Positions 14,055 to 21,359 of a DNA stretch of 64,000 nucleotides are shown piece after piece. This DNA comes from Flammeovirgaceae bacterium 311. GTDB taxonomy: Bacteria; Bacteroidota; Bacteroidia; Cytophagales; Cyclobacteriaceae. The stretch is taken from NCBI GenBank assembly GCA_000597885.1, contig CP004371.1:5658001-5722000 (forward strand). Reading direction: 5' to 3'. The position numbers and the translations under genes are program-made. The notes beneath the pieces were generated by a model. It did not search any database and was not told the origin of the DNA. It saw only the letters and a program-made list of their open reading frames with translations. How positions within the stretch are numbered: the stretch's first letter is position 1; each line of letters starts with the position of its first letter.

Positions 14055-14069
14055 GCATACCAACAACAG
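14055..14069. repeat. attC site N, truncated
   Basis: Left arm GCATACCAAC is the complement of the cassette start GCTGGTATGC at 13507 (9 of 10). It is followed by spacer AACA and the first base of the inner arm. The sequence then switches to TAGCTGTTGCACAAC, an IS end. The right half of the site is lost. Confidence 0.8.
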
Positions 14070-14216
14070 TAGCTGTTGCACAACTCTTTGAAAGAGAGGC
14101 TGTTTTTCCATGTTTTAAAATCACCCACTGCTGATTTTTGTCACCAATACAGCATTTCATCAAAAACAGTCAAAAAAGAGCGTTCACTGCGGCCACAGGA
14201 GCTACCAGAGCGGCTA
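14070..14216. mobile_element. Insertion-sequence end fragment truncating the array
   Basis: GCTGTTGCACAACTC near 14072-14086 is the exact reverse complement of GAGTTGTGCAACAGC near 20950-20964, which is the outer end of a transposase remnant there. The following sequence (AAGAGAGGCTGTTTTTCC…) codes for nothing I recognise. Probably the other end of a related IS. Confidence 0.5.
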
Positions 14217-14287
14217 ATGATAGTTTCTGTTCTACAGAATCAGGTTCATTTGCAGGTGATAGCATTTTAGTGTTTTAGAGAAACAAG
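14217..14287 (+). repeat. 71-bp direct repeat, left copy (flanks the DoxX gene)
   Basis: Matches 14851-14921 at about nine of ten positions, in the same orientation. It begins ATGATAGTTTCTG and ends TTTTAGAGAAACAAG. The pair brackets the DoxX-like gene exactly, leaving 13 bp on its 3' side. Confidence 0.8.
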
Positions 14288-14300
14288 TAGTGGGGTATCT

Positions 14301-14756
14301 TTACCCCAAGGTACGAGTTTTTGGCCTAAGTGGGTAGTTTTGAATTGCATCCGTTTGAGAGTCAGTTCTTAATTTAGCATCTATTGAAAATCTGTCCTTT
14401 GGAAGGAAATGCAGCAGCATGCCAAAATAAAGTGCATGAATCAACTGAACAGAAATGGCACCCCAGCTTTCAATCGTCGAACTGCCGAAAACAAGTGCTG
14501 CCATAGTGAGAAGTCCCGCATAAATGGAATTTCTTGTCTGCCAACCCAAAATCAGAAGGATACCGATGATCAGTTCGATAAACGGCAAAGCATATCCAAA
14601 AGGCAACACCAGAATTTCCGGCAAAATTGAATCTTTAAACTGCTCTGTCATTCCCTCTGCAAATCCGCTGAGTTTCGGCAACCGAACCAAACCGTGTCCA
14701 AACATACTCATTGCCAATGGCAGGCGAAGAAAAAAATAACTGTATTTTGTTTCCAT
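14301..14756 (-). CDS. DoxX-family membrane protein
   Basis: 151 residues with four hydrophobic segments, as usual in the DoxX/DoxD group. Signature residues: RLPLAMSMFGHGLVRLPK near 11-28, then PFGYALPFIELIIGILLILGW and a final ALYFGMLLHF. Family members sit in the inner membrane. Some couple thiosulfate or quinone redox or cooperate with a superoxide dismutase, and most are uncharacterised. The gene stands alone, lies on the opposite strand to the cassettes, and is bracketed by 71-bp direct repeats, so it may have arrived as a unit. Confidence 0.85.
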   Translation of the reverse strand: METKYSYFFLRLPLAMSMFGHGLVRLPKLSGFAEGMTEQFKDSILPEILVLPFGYALPFIELIIGILLILGWQTRNSIYAGLLTMAALVFGSSTIESWGAISVQLIHALYFGMLLHFLPKDRFSIDAKLRTDSQTDAIQNYPLRPKTRTLG

Positions 14757-14850
14757 CTTTTTATTTTTATTAAGTGTTTTAATTTTGTTAATGTCAGATT
14801 AAGTAAATCATCATATTTATATTCAAAAGAACGGCTGTGGACTAAAATGT

Positions 14851-14921
14851 ATGATAGTTTCTGATGTACAGAATCAGCTTCATTTGCAGGTGATGGTACT
14901 TTAGTGTTTTAGAGAAACAAG
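14851..14921 (+). repeat. 71-bp direct repeat, right copy
   Basis: Counterpart of 14217-14287 with about seven base differences. Lies about 95 bp upstream of the DoxX start codon. Neither copy contains an obvious gene. Confidence 0.8.
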
Positions 14922-15028
14922 CCTCCGCAGTTCCTGATGAGCCTGCGCGGCCCGGCATCTTCTGTACTTGCTTTCGCTGCTGCAGGCAGCAGCCCTTGTA
15001 AGTATAGTCCTGTTGAAATTACTTCCTA

Positions 15029-17275
15029 TTAAAGCCAGTAAACGAATTTCATGACCAGGCTTTGGTTTTGCCTTTGTCCTAAATGTGTGTTGTGGTTGTT
15101 GGAATACACCAGGTAGAGATCCGAGAGTGGTCTAAATCTCCACTGCAGACGCCCATAAAAGTTCAGATTTTGATTTTGTGAGTTATATTGTACTATCGAA
15201 TTGATGAACAAGGAGCGGCTTAAAGATAACTCTGCCCTTGGTCCTAGCAGGAAAATGTTATTATTGGCATAGGGCTCTGGAAGCCTTATAAAGTTAATGT
15301 TGAAATTAATGCCCACCATGCCCCAGGGTTCAATTTTGCGGTTTAGGAAGCCTTGAAACTTAGCAATATTCCCGTTGTAAAATTTGCCCAGATCACTGAC
15401 TAGCTGCCAGGAATAGGTTTTCCTCAGATCCGAGACGTAATGAACTTTGAAATAGGAGTAGCGGTAATCGGTGTGTGCTGCCAGACTGGGACCTTCGTTT
15501 TGGGCTGGATTGAAAGGCACGTTCAGATAAGTATAGTCGTTCATGAATAAGGTGTAGATAATCGCTGTGTTCTCAAATTTCCATTTAAGTCCGGTGAAGA
15601 ACCTCTGGTCTGTTTTGTTTCTGCTGAGAGAATCTAGGTAGAGGCTGTAGTGCAAGATCGGCTGTATATAGTTCAGCTGCCATGATTTTGGGTAAATGAA
15701 ATAGGAGAGTTCTCCAAAAAGGTTGGTAAAATTTTTGCGGGGCACAAAGCCAGTCTCTGGTGCGAAATCCTTGCCAACTTTGTTCACACCCACCCAACTG
15801 AGGGTGCGTTTAGATGTGTACTGCAGCAGCCCGCCTTGGGCAGTGGAAGGCCTGTCGCTATTGTTGGTAAAGGAAAAATGTTGGTATAGTTTTCCTGTCC
15901 ATTTACCGTCTTGAGAAGCCAGGTTGTAATCAAGACCTGCAACACGGTTGTAATCGTTGGTGTTGAAGCGGTAATCTGCGCTGTTGTGGTCGCCCCAGGC
16001 TTGCCGGTTTACCAGAATAACCCCAATGTTCGACCTGGAGAAGACCTTTTGCTGCAGCGCCAGTACGCTGTAATTTTGGCTGGGATAGTACTCTTTACTG
16101 TGAGTTGGTTCTGCGGGTTCTGTTTGCAGGCCTTTGGTTTGAATGCTCATGGCACCGATCCTTAGGTTGTTGTTCAGTTTGCCGCTAAGCCGTAGACCGC
16201 CCAGTACCTGAGTTTGTTCGTAGAGGCCGGTGGTGGCATTGTAGCTCAGGCCTATGCGTCGGGAATAAAAGGGGCGAACGGGGCTGGTACCTCGTTTTTC
16301 CAGGCCAAACTCCGAAAACAAATCGCTGTTCTCAATAAAAAACAAGCGCTTTTCTGGAAATTCTAGCTCAAACCTACTCAGGTTTACCTGTGCCTGGTCT
16401 ACCTCGGCCTGAGAGAAATCCGGATTGATGGTGACATCTAAATTCAGGGAAGGGGTAATGCCAACTTTAGCATCCAGGGAGGGCCTTAACTGAGATTGTA
16501 CCGCCTTCTGCTGATGTTGGCTTGCTGCAAAACTAAGGCTTGGAATGAGAGACACATTTCTTTTGGAAGCTTTTACCTCATCGCTCCATTGCAGTTTACC
16601 ATGATATGCCAGATTGCCCAGGTTGAAGAAACGAGGGGTTGCTGCCCAAGAAGAGCGCTCGTTGCTGCTGACATCATTTCTCACAAAGTTGATGTTCCAT
16701 TCAGCTGCATTTTCCCGAAAGCGAAGGTATCGTAAAGGAATGGCCATTTCTACCGTGTAGCCCCTCTCGTGCTGGCGAACCGAAGAGTACCAGATAATGT
16801 CCCAGGTAGCATCGGCCGTGGTACCATTAAAAATTTGTTCTTCCCGCTGCACCCCATGGGCACTCACATAGAACCCGTAGCCATTGGTATTGTCGCTGAA
16901 AGCGTCTATGATAACACCAAAGGCATCGTTTTCTACAAAGGGGAAGTCTCTGCGCAACGACGAGGCAATGTATTGTTGAGGCTTAGCACTGGCATGAAGA
17001 ACATCTGCGCCTATGTAGAGGTTTTTATCGTCGTAGGCTACCTTTGTTATGGTAGTTGCCGAAGCCAGGGAAGTATCAGCCGGAAAGTTCATCCAGAATG
17101 CTGTGGCTTCAGGGGCTTGCTGCCAAACACTTTCCTCTAAGGCGCCATCAATGGTTAATTCGCTTGCTGTTCTCCAGGCTGTTACCGTTTTGTTTCCTGG
17201 AGACGGCGGTGTGTTGCCATAAACCCCAGAGGCTGAGACCAAGAGTGCTGCTGAAAATAAGATTAACTTTTTCAT
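15029..17275 (-). CDS. CBM9-like domain / DUF5916 outer-membrane-type protein
   Basis: 748 residues. Signal peptide about 1-20. A CBM9-like beta-sandwich follows (LTIDGALEESVWQQAPEA near 36, KVAYDDKNLYIGADV near 82, VEMAIPLRYLRF near 195). The remainder is typical DUF5916: DVTINPDFSQAEVDQAQVN and LEFPEKRLFFIEN near 280-320, RPFYSRRIG, then alternating strands ending with an aromatic C-terminus (KFVYWL) like a beta-barrel. Usually outer-membrane located and often near sugar or peptide uptake genes. The function is unknown. A divergent LytS/LytTR pair starts 220 bp away and may control it. Confidence 0.88.
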   Translation of the reverse strand: MKKLILFSAALLVSASGVYGNTPPSPGNKTVTAWRTASELTIDGALEESVWQQAPEATAFWMNFPADTSLASATTITKVAYDDKNLYIGADVLHASAKPQQYIASSLRRDFPFVENDAFGVIIDAFSDNTNGYGFYVSAHGVQREEQIFNGTTADATWDIIWYSSVRQHERGYTVEMAIPLRYLRFRENAAEWNINFVRNDVSSNERSSWAATPRFFNLGNLAYHGKLQWSDEVKASKRNVSLIPSLSFAASQHQQKAVQSQLRPSLDAKVGITPSLNLDVTINPDFSQAEVDQAQVNLSRFELEFPEKRLFFIENSDLFSEFGLEKRGTSPVRPFYSRRIGLSYNATTGLYEQTQVLGGLRLSGKLNNNLRIGAMSIQTKGLQTEPAEPTHSKEYYPSQNYSVLALQQKVFSRSNIGVILVNRQAWGDHNSADYRFNTNDYNRVAGLDYNLASQDGKWTGKLYQHFSFTNNSDRPSTAQGGLLQYTSKRTLSWVGVNKVGKDFAPETGFVPRKNFTNLFGELSYFIYPKSWQLNYIQPILHYSLYLDSLSRNKTDQRFFTGLKWKFENTAIIYTLFMNDYTYLNVPFNPAQNEGPSLAAHTDYRYSYFKVHYVSDLRKTYSWQLVSDLGKFYNGNIAKFQGFLNRKIEPWGMVGINFNINFIRLPEPYANNNIFLLGPRAELSLSRSLFINSIVQYNSQNQNLNFYGRLQWRFRPLSDLYLVYSNNHNTHLGQRQNQSLVMKFVYWL

Positions 17276-17495
17276 AGTTTACTCTTTTTTCAGCTAATAA
17301 GAAGCTTTTTGAAATACGATGCTGGAAACTTCGACAGGGGCACAAGCATCACGTCATACAACCAATTGCTTCGGCAGCAGGCATTTGCAGCCAGCAAGTG
17401 TCGTTTGTAAGCAGGAGTGGTTGTTCGTCTAAAAACATAGGCTGTCTTAGCGAAGTTTTGCTATCTTTAAGTAAAGGGGCTTAAATTAAGATGCG

Positions 17496-18650
17496 ATGGA
17501 TGTAAAGTTTGGAGCCGACCTCTACAAGAAGTACAAGCTGCTCTGGCACCTTCTCTTTTGGCTCACCTTTTGGGTGTACAAGGGCTTAGTTTATGGTACC
17601 ATTGACAATGACTATGAGGTGCGTTTTGCCTCCGCCCTGATCGAATTGCCGATCAAAATTGTAGCTGCCTATTTCACCCTTTATGTGCTGATCGATAAAT
17701 TTCTGCTAAAGAGAAGATATAGTCTTTTTCTGGGCTCTCTAGTGGCCTCTATGATAGGCTTTGGTTTGCTGCAGCGAATCTTGATCTACCACACCGTGAA
17801 TCCAATTTTTTATCCCGAGGTCTTGCCGAGTCCTGTCTTTTATATTCCAAAACTCTTAATAACCATCTTTACGATTTATTCTATTGTGGCCTTGGTGGCT
17901 AGTTTTCACCTCATCAAGCATGCCTACAATAACCTTCAGGTAACCCGGCAGCTGCAACAGGCAGCCCAAGCACTTGAAAATGAAAAACTAGAGGCCGAAC
18001 TCAAGCTGCTGAAATCACAGGTAAATCCGCATTTCCTGTTTAATACGCTCAACAACCTCTACGTATTGACTCTTAGTAATTCGCAGAAAGCCCCTGAAAC
18101 TGTGTACAAGCTTTCGCAACTGATGAGCTACATGCTGTACGAAAGCAATCAGCAGTTTGTGCCCCTGGAAAAGGAGGTGCAGTACATCGAAAATTACTTA
18201 GCGCTGGAAAAAATCAGGTATGGCAAACGGCTCGATGTTTCGCTGAATGTTTTTGGGGAGATTACGGGCATACAAATAGCACCGCTGCTGATCTTGCCTT
18301 TTGTAGAAAACTGCTTTAAACATGGGGTAAGCAACCAACTCGAAGGGGGCTGGATCAGGATCGATCTCTCGATGCAGGAAGAGCAGCTGGTGCTAAAGGT
18401 TGAGAACAGCAAGAGCAACTACCTGGCCAATGCAGCCATCCGCGAGGGAGGAATTGGCCTGAAAAACGTGAAGAAGCGGTTGGAGTTGGTATATGGAGAA
18501 AACCATAGCCTTAATATCCATAACGAAGAAGATTCCTATCTGGTAGTTTTGAAAATAAAGCTTATGCCTAGGCTATCCCTCAAGAAAGTTCCGGAAGCTG
18601 CTGTTGGAGCGTCGAGGCATGAACTCAATCCCTTGAACACGTCGTTATGA
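17496..18650 (+). CDS. LytS/YehU-type sensor histidine kinase
   Basis: 384 residues. Four membrane segments within the first 145 residues, a short coiled linker (QLQQAAQALENEKLEAELKL), then the His_kinase (PF06580) domain with phospho-acceptor His179 in NPHFLFNTLNNL. An ATPase domain follows (LPFVENCFKHG near 270, GGIGLKNVKKRLELVYG near 326). It signals to the LytTR regulator encoded by the next gene, whose start codon overlaps its stop (ATGA). No extracellular sensor domain of note, so the signal is probably sensed in the membrane. Confidence 0.93.
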   Translation: MDVKFGADLYKKYKLLWHLLFWLTFWVYKGLVYGTIDNDYEVRFASALIELPIKIVAAYFTLYVLIDKFLLKRRYSLFLGSLVASMIGFGLLQRILIYHTVNPIFYPEVLPSPVFYIPKLLITIFTIYSIVALVASFHLIKHAYNNLQVTRQLQQAAQALENEKLEAELKLLKSQVNPHFLFNTLNNLYVLTLSNSQKAPETVYKLSQLMSYMLYESNQQFVPLEKEVQYIENYLALEKIRYGKRLDVSLNVFGEITGIQIAPLLILPFVENCFKHGVSNQLEGGWIRIDLSMQEEQLVLKVENSKSNYLANAAIREGGIGLKNVKKRLELVYGENHSLNIHNEEDSYLVVLKIKLMPRLSLKKVPEAAVGASRHELNPLNTSL

Positions 18651-19381
18651 ATTGTTTGGTAGTAGATGACGAGCCTTTAGCCCGGCAGTTATTGGAGTCG
18701 TACATCGCCAGGGTAGACGGGCTGGTGCTGGTGAAAAGCTGCGCCAATGCCCTGGAAGCCTTTAGTATTCTACAACACCAGCCCGTGGACCTACTGTTCC
18801 TCGACATCCAGATGCCACTGGTTACGGGCATTGATTTACTCAAAAGCCAGAGTATAAGATCTCGGGTAATTTTCACCACAGCCTACCGCGATTATGCTAT
18901 TGAGGCATACGATCTGGATGTGGTAGATTACTTATTAAAACCGATCCATTTTGAGCGATTCTTGAAGTCTATTGCTAAGATCTATCAGTTTAAAGAACCC
19001 TTTGGACTGCTGGAAGAACATGCTCCCATTGCTCAAGGCTACGAAGATGCCTATATTTTTTTAAAGGAAAACCGCGAGATGGTAAAAGTCTTTCTCAAGG
19101 ATATCCTCTACATTGAGAGTCTTCGAGATTATGTGCGGGTTAAAACCCTGGATAAACAGGTAATCAGCTACCAGAAAATTAGCTACCTCGAGCAGAAGCT
19201 GCCTGAAAATAAATTCATTCGTGTGCACCGTTCCTTCATCGTAGCTCTTGATCTGATTAAAAGTTTTACGCTTTCGAGTGTTAGGGTAGGTACTTTAGAA
19301 ATTCCTATCGGGCGTAACTATAAGACGGAAGTGCTCAAAGCCCTCAACAAAAATAATATACTTCGGGAAGATAGTTTTTAG
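18647..19381 (+). CDS. LytTR-family response regulator
   Basis: 244 residues. Receiver domain 1-120 with Asp53 in LLFLDIQMP as the phosphorylation site, the conserved Thr in IFTTAYR, and Lys in YLLKPIHFERF. A LytTR DNA-binding domain occupies about 140-240 (FLKDILYIESLRDYVRVKT, KFIRVHRSFIVAL, IPIGRNYK). Translationally coupled to the LytS-type kinase (4-bp overlap). Targets are not visible from the sequence. The divergent CBM9/DUF5916 gene is a candidate. Confidence 0.94.
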   Translation: MNCLVVDDEPLARQLLESYIARVDGLVLVKSCANALEAFSILQHQPVDLLFLDIQMPLVTGIDLLKSQSIRSRVIFTTAYRDYAIEAYDLDVVDYLLKPIHFERFLKSIAKIYQFKEPFGLLEEHAPIAQGYEDAYIFLKENREMVKVFLKDILYIESLRDYVRVKTLDKQVISYQKISYLEQKLPENKFIRVHRSFIVALDLIKSFTLSSVRVGTLEIPIGRNYKTEVLKALNKNNILREDSF

Positions 19382-19680
19382 CAGGGGCAATGGTCTATCT
19401 CCATCTTTTTTCTTCGACTAGCATAAGCATACTCACACCATTGCACAAGCTTGCTGGAAATGAATTCCGGTCCATTATCCACTCTGATTTGACCAGGTGC
19501 CCCTCTATACTCCACTACCTCTTCCAGCACCCGTATTACCCTTTCTGCAGGCAGGGCTGAATCTACTTCAATGGCCAGAGCCTCTATGCGGTCCGCCGCT
19601 GCGGTTGTAATCATCGATAAGATTCAGTGTCCGGAATCTTCTGCCTGACATCAGGCTGTCACTCATGATATCACAGAATT
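19378..19680 (-). pseudogene. IS3-family transposase (orfB) fragment
   Basis: Encodes an integrase-core piece with EALAIEVDSALPAERVIRVL and QIRVDNGPEFISSKL (the second catalytic Asp with its GPEF context). In another frame just upstream is SLMSGRRFRTLNLIDDYNR, which carries the first catalytic Asp segment. The two halves belong together but are separated by a small frameshifting insertion near 19600. The N-terminus and C-terminus are missing. It overlaps the LytTR stop by 4 bp, so it abuts that gene closely. Confidence 0.85.
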
Positions 19681-19804
19681 ACAGGCTTAAGCATCATGGA
19701 AAATAAAAAAATAAAAAGCCAGGATAGTTGTTATATTGAGTAAAGAAGTGAGGCTATGGTAACAGTGATAAAAAAGGGCACGCCCCGAGACGAAAAAAAG
19801 AAAG

Positions 19805-19915
19805 ATGAATGAGGCTATTTCAAAGTCGCCTAAGGGTGACATCATGAAATACGCTGGTAAACTGCAAACGGACATTGACCCGCTTGAATATCAAAAGCAA
19901 ATGAGAGATTTCTGA
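19805..19915 (+). pseudogene. Tail of a VapB-type antitoxin, remnant
   Basis: 36 codons from the ATG at 19805. The segment KGDIMKYAGKLQTDIDP resembles the C-terminal, toxin-binding tails of VapB-type antitoxins (typically DILKYAG…). No DNA-binding half and no VapC toxin is present. Could equally be a chance frame. Low confidence. Confidence 0.3.
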
Positions 19916-19925
19916 CTTGATACCA

Positions 19926-20168
19926 ATGAGTAAAAATATAATAGTCTTTATTTTTATTATAATCAGTGTGTCTTCCTGCAATAAGGATTGTATAACGATT
20001 GACAAAGTAGGATGTAAAGACACTGTACCCGAGGAAGATTGTCATGCTGCTTTTGATAGATGGTTTTTTGATTCTAAAAAGGATGCTTGTAAAAAGATTG
20101 CTTATAGCGGATGTTCACAACTAGGCTTTGCAACAGAGCAGGAATGTGAAGAATGTAAATGTAGATAA
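19926..20168 (+). CDS. Kunitz/BPTI-type lipoprotein (cassette-borne)
   Basis: 80 residues from the ATG at 19926. Lipoprotein leader FIFIIISVSSC with Cys18. Then a cysteine pattern 30-39-55-63-74-77, giving spacings 9, 16, 8, 11, 3 against 9, 16, 8, 13, 4 in bovine trypsin inhibitor. The family core CHAAFDRWFFD, AYSGC and FATEQECEEC is plain. Kunitz domains block serine proteases through the residue after the second Cys, here His40, an unusual choice, so the target may not be a trypsin-like enzyme. It should sit on the envelope surface. Followed 31 bp later by an attC site, so it is a cassette gene. The cassette's 5' boundary is not recognisable. Confidence 0.8.
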   Translation: MSKNIIVFIFIIISVSSCNKDCITIDKVGCKDTVPEEDCHAAFDRWFFDSKKDACKKIAYSGCSQLGFATEQECEECKCR

Positions 20169-20196
20169 GGCAGGTTATCTAAAAAGAAAGATAAGC

Positions 20197-20326
20197 TGTT
20201 GCCAACAACAGAATAAATCAATCGGTCCCAGAGCTTTTAGCCACCCTTGTGCAGGCAATGGACTTTGCATGCTTTAACAACAGCTGGTGCCGGGTTGCCT
20301 GCTTTAGTCAAAGACTGTTGAGTAAT
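20197..20326. repeat. attC site X (outlying array segment)
   Basis: Left arm TGTTGCCAAC preceded by C, spacer AACA, left inner arm GAATAAATCA and right inner arm TGCTTTAGTC (8 of 10 pairing), 7-base right spacer AAAGACT, then GTTGAGTAAT starting the RidA cassette. More diverged than the main block. Confidence 0.85.
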
Positions 20327-20337
20327 GAAAAGGATAA

Positions 20338-20799
20338 ATGACACCTGAAGAGAACTTAGAAAAATTTGGTTATAAACTTCCGAATGTATCAACACCAGGA
20401 GGAAGTTATGTTTCTGTAAATGTTCGGGAAAACATTGCTTACATTGCTATTCAGTTTCCAATACTGAACGAAGAATATTTTTATCAGGGAAGATTAGGAA
20501 ATGAGATCTCGACAGATGAAGGATATAAGGCAATGGAATTATGTGCATTGAATGTTCTAGCTCAGGTTGATAAAAAAGTTGGATTTGAACGAATTGTAGG
20601 ACTTAATCACATTGATGTTTACTATCAGTCAGGAGAAGATTGGGACGAATCGCCTCTAGTAGTCAATGGAGCTTCAGACTTGTTTATGAAAATTTTAGAA
20701 AGTAAGGGAGAACATTCAAGATCAATATTTGGAGTTCATAAGTTACCGAGAAATTTTAGTGTAGGGCTTACCGCCTCGTTCACGATAAGAAATGAATAA
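20338..20799 (+). CDS. RidA/YjgF-family protein (cassette-borne)
   Basis: 153 residues, the longer RidA subtype that starts with EENLEKFGYKLPNVSTPGGSY. Family blocks: ENIAYIAIQFPI, YQGRLGNEISTDEGY, ALNVLAQVD, VVNGASDLFMKILESKGEHSRSIFGV, LPRNFSVGLTASF. RidA proteins are trimers that hydrolyse reactive enamine/imine intermediates such as 2-aminoacrylate, a metabolite-repair role. The catalytic Arg near the end of the family motif corresponds to Arg in HSRSIFGV. Starts 21 bp after the attC crossover. The 3' side now runs directly into a transposase remnant, and its own attC is lost or hybrid. Confidence 0.88.
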   Translation: MTPEENLEKFGYKLPNVSTPGGSYVSVNVRENIAYIAIQFPILNEEYFYQGRLGNEISTDEGYKAMELCALNVLAQVDKKVGFERIVGLNHIDVYYQSGEDWDESPLVVNGASDLFMKILESKGEHSRSIFGVHKLPRNFSVGLTASFTIRNE

Positions 20800-20964
20800 T
20801 GAAGTAATTGCTTCAATCTATAGTAGAGGTTTTGCTTTGGGATGTGATCAGATAAACAAAAGTCAAGCTCTGCCCGGTCACGATAAATATGCCTGCCCTG
20901 CATTGCTCTGGAATTTTGTCCCTTAGCTCAACTACAGCTATCCTGGCAGAGTTGTGCAACAGCC
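20800..20964 (-). pseudogene. N-terminal remnant of an IS transposase with its IS end
   Basis: On the minus strand from the ATG at 20903 the frame reads MQGRHIYRDRAELDF, then LSDHIPKQNLYYRLKQLL. This resembles the start of IS1182-like transposases. It is cut off after about 35 codons where it meets the RidA gene stop. The outer end is GAGTTGTGCAACAGC, ending at 20964, complementary to the IS end at 14072. Confidence 0.65.
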
Positions 20965-21087
20965 ACAACAAAATAAAGCAAATGCCCCCAGGGTTTTCCG
21001 CCATTCTTGCTGAGAAAGCCAGCTATGCGTAATTTTCAGTAAAAGGCAGTGAAGGGCATCTGCTTTATTAAAAGGACGTTGGTGAGT
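20960..21087. repeat. attC site Y
   Basis: Right part of the left arm is CACAAC directly after the IS end. Spacer AACA, inner arms AAATAAAGCA and TGCTTTATTA, then GGAC and GTTGGTGAGT. The left arm does not complement the RidA cassette start, so the IS insertion replaced the original cassette end. Confidence 0.8.
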
Positions 21088-21104
21088 TTGAATACTACAG
21101 GATG

Positions 21105-21130
21105 AGTAAGCTCCCCCAGCTTGTTCAGCC
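21105..21130. repeat. attC fragment
   Basis: AGTAAGCTCCCCCAGCTTG followed by TTCAGCC matches the left-centre of the attC sites (AAGCAAGCTCCCCCAGC…TTCAGCC). Both outer arms are missing. Last trace of the array before IS66. Confidence 0.6.
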
Positions 21131-21248
21131 TTTTTGTAGAAGTAGCAACCTTAAGATTTAGCTTGACTAGGGAATAGCATGCGATAGGTAAATCTATAAT
21201 ATAATAAACATGATTCATCCCAAATTTTGAGAAGGGGTAGAAACAGCA

Positions 21249-21290
21249 AAAAAAACAGCCTTGGATCCATACTCAAGGCTGTTTTTTTCC
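21249..21290. terminator. Hairpin inside the left end of the IS66 element
   Basis: AAAAAACAGCCTTG pairs with CAAGGCTGTTTTTT around a short loop. It lies downstream of tnpC and can stop transcription leaving or entering the element. A similar hairpin lies at the other end. Confidence 0.75.
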
Positions 21291-21359
21291 TTGAATTGTT
21301 GGTTTTTGCGAGGAGGAACGACGAAGCAATCTGGCGTCTATACGTATCCACCCGACCAA

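Larger units (their letters stand above)
1502..14069 (+). mobile_element. Integron gene-cassette array without integrase (CALIN-type)
   Basis: An ordered series of cassettes. Nearly all hold one plus-strand gene or a non-coding insert, and each is closed by an attC site. Sixteen attC sites are readable plus a truncated one at the right end. Twelve cassettes start with GTT-N7 whose reverse complement forms the 10-mer ending in AAC at the 3' attC of the same cassette (for example GTTGGTGACA at 3928 and TGTCACCAAC at 4452). That relation arises only when cassettes are excised and inserted as circles by an integron tyrosine recombinase. Spacing between sites is about 0.4-1.1 kb. No intI gene is present in the window. 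An IS1182-family element interrupts one site, and an IS end truncates the last one. The array resumes in decayed form at 20197-21130. Confidence 0.9.

Noticed and set aside
19378-19614. Small intact minus-strand gene downstream of the LytTR regulator
   Set aside because: Its sequence is an internal piece of an IS3 transposase, with the preceding residues in another frame, so it is a remnant.
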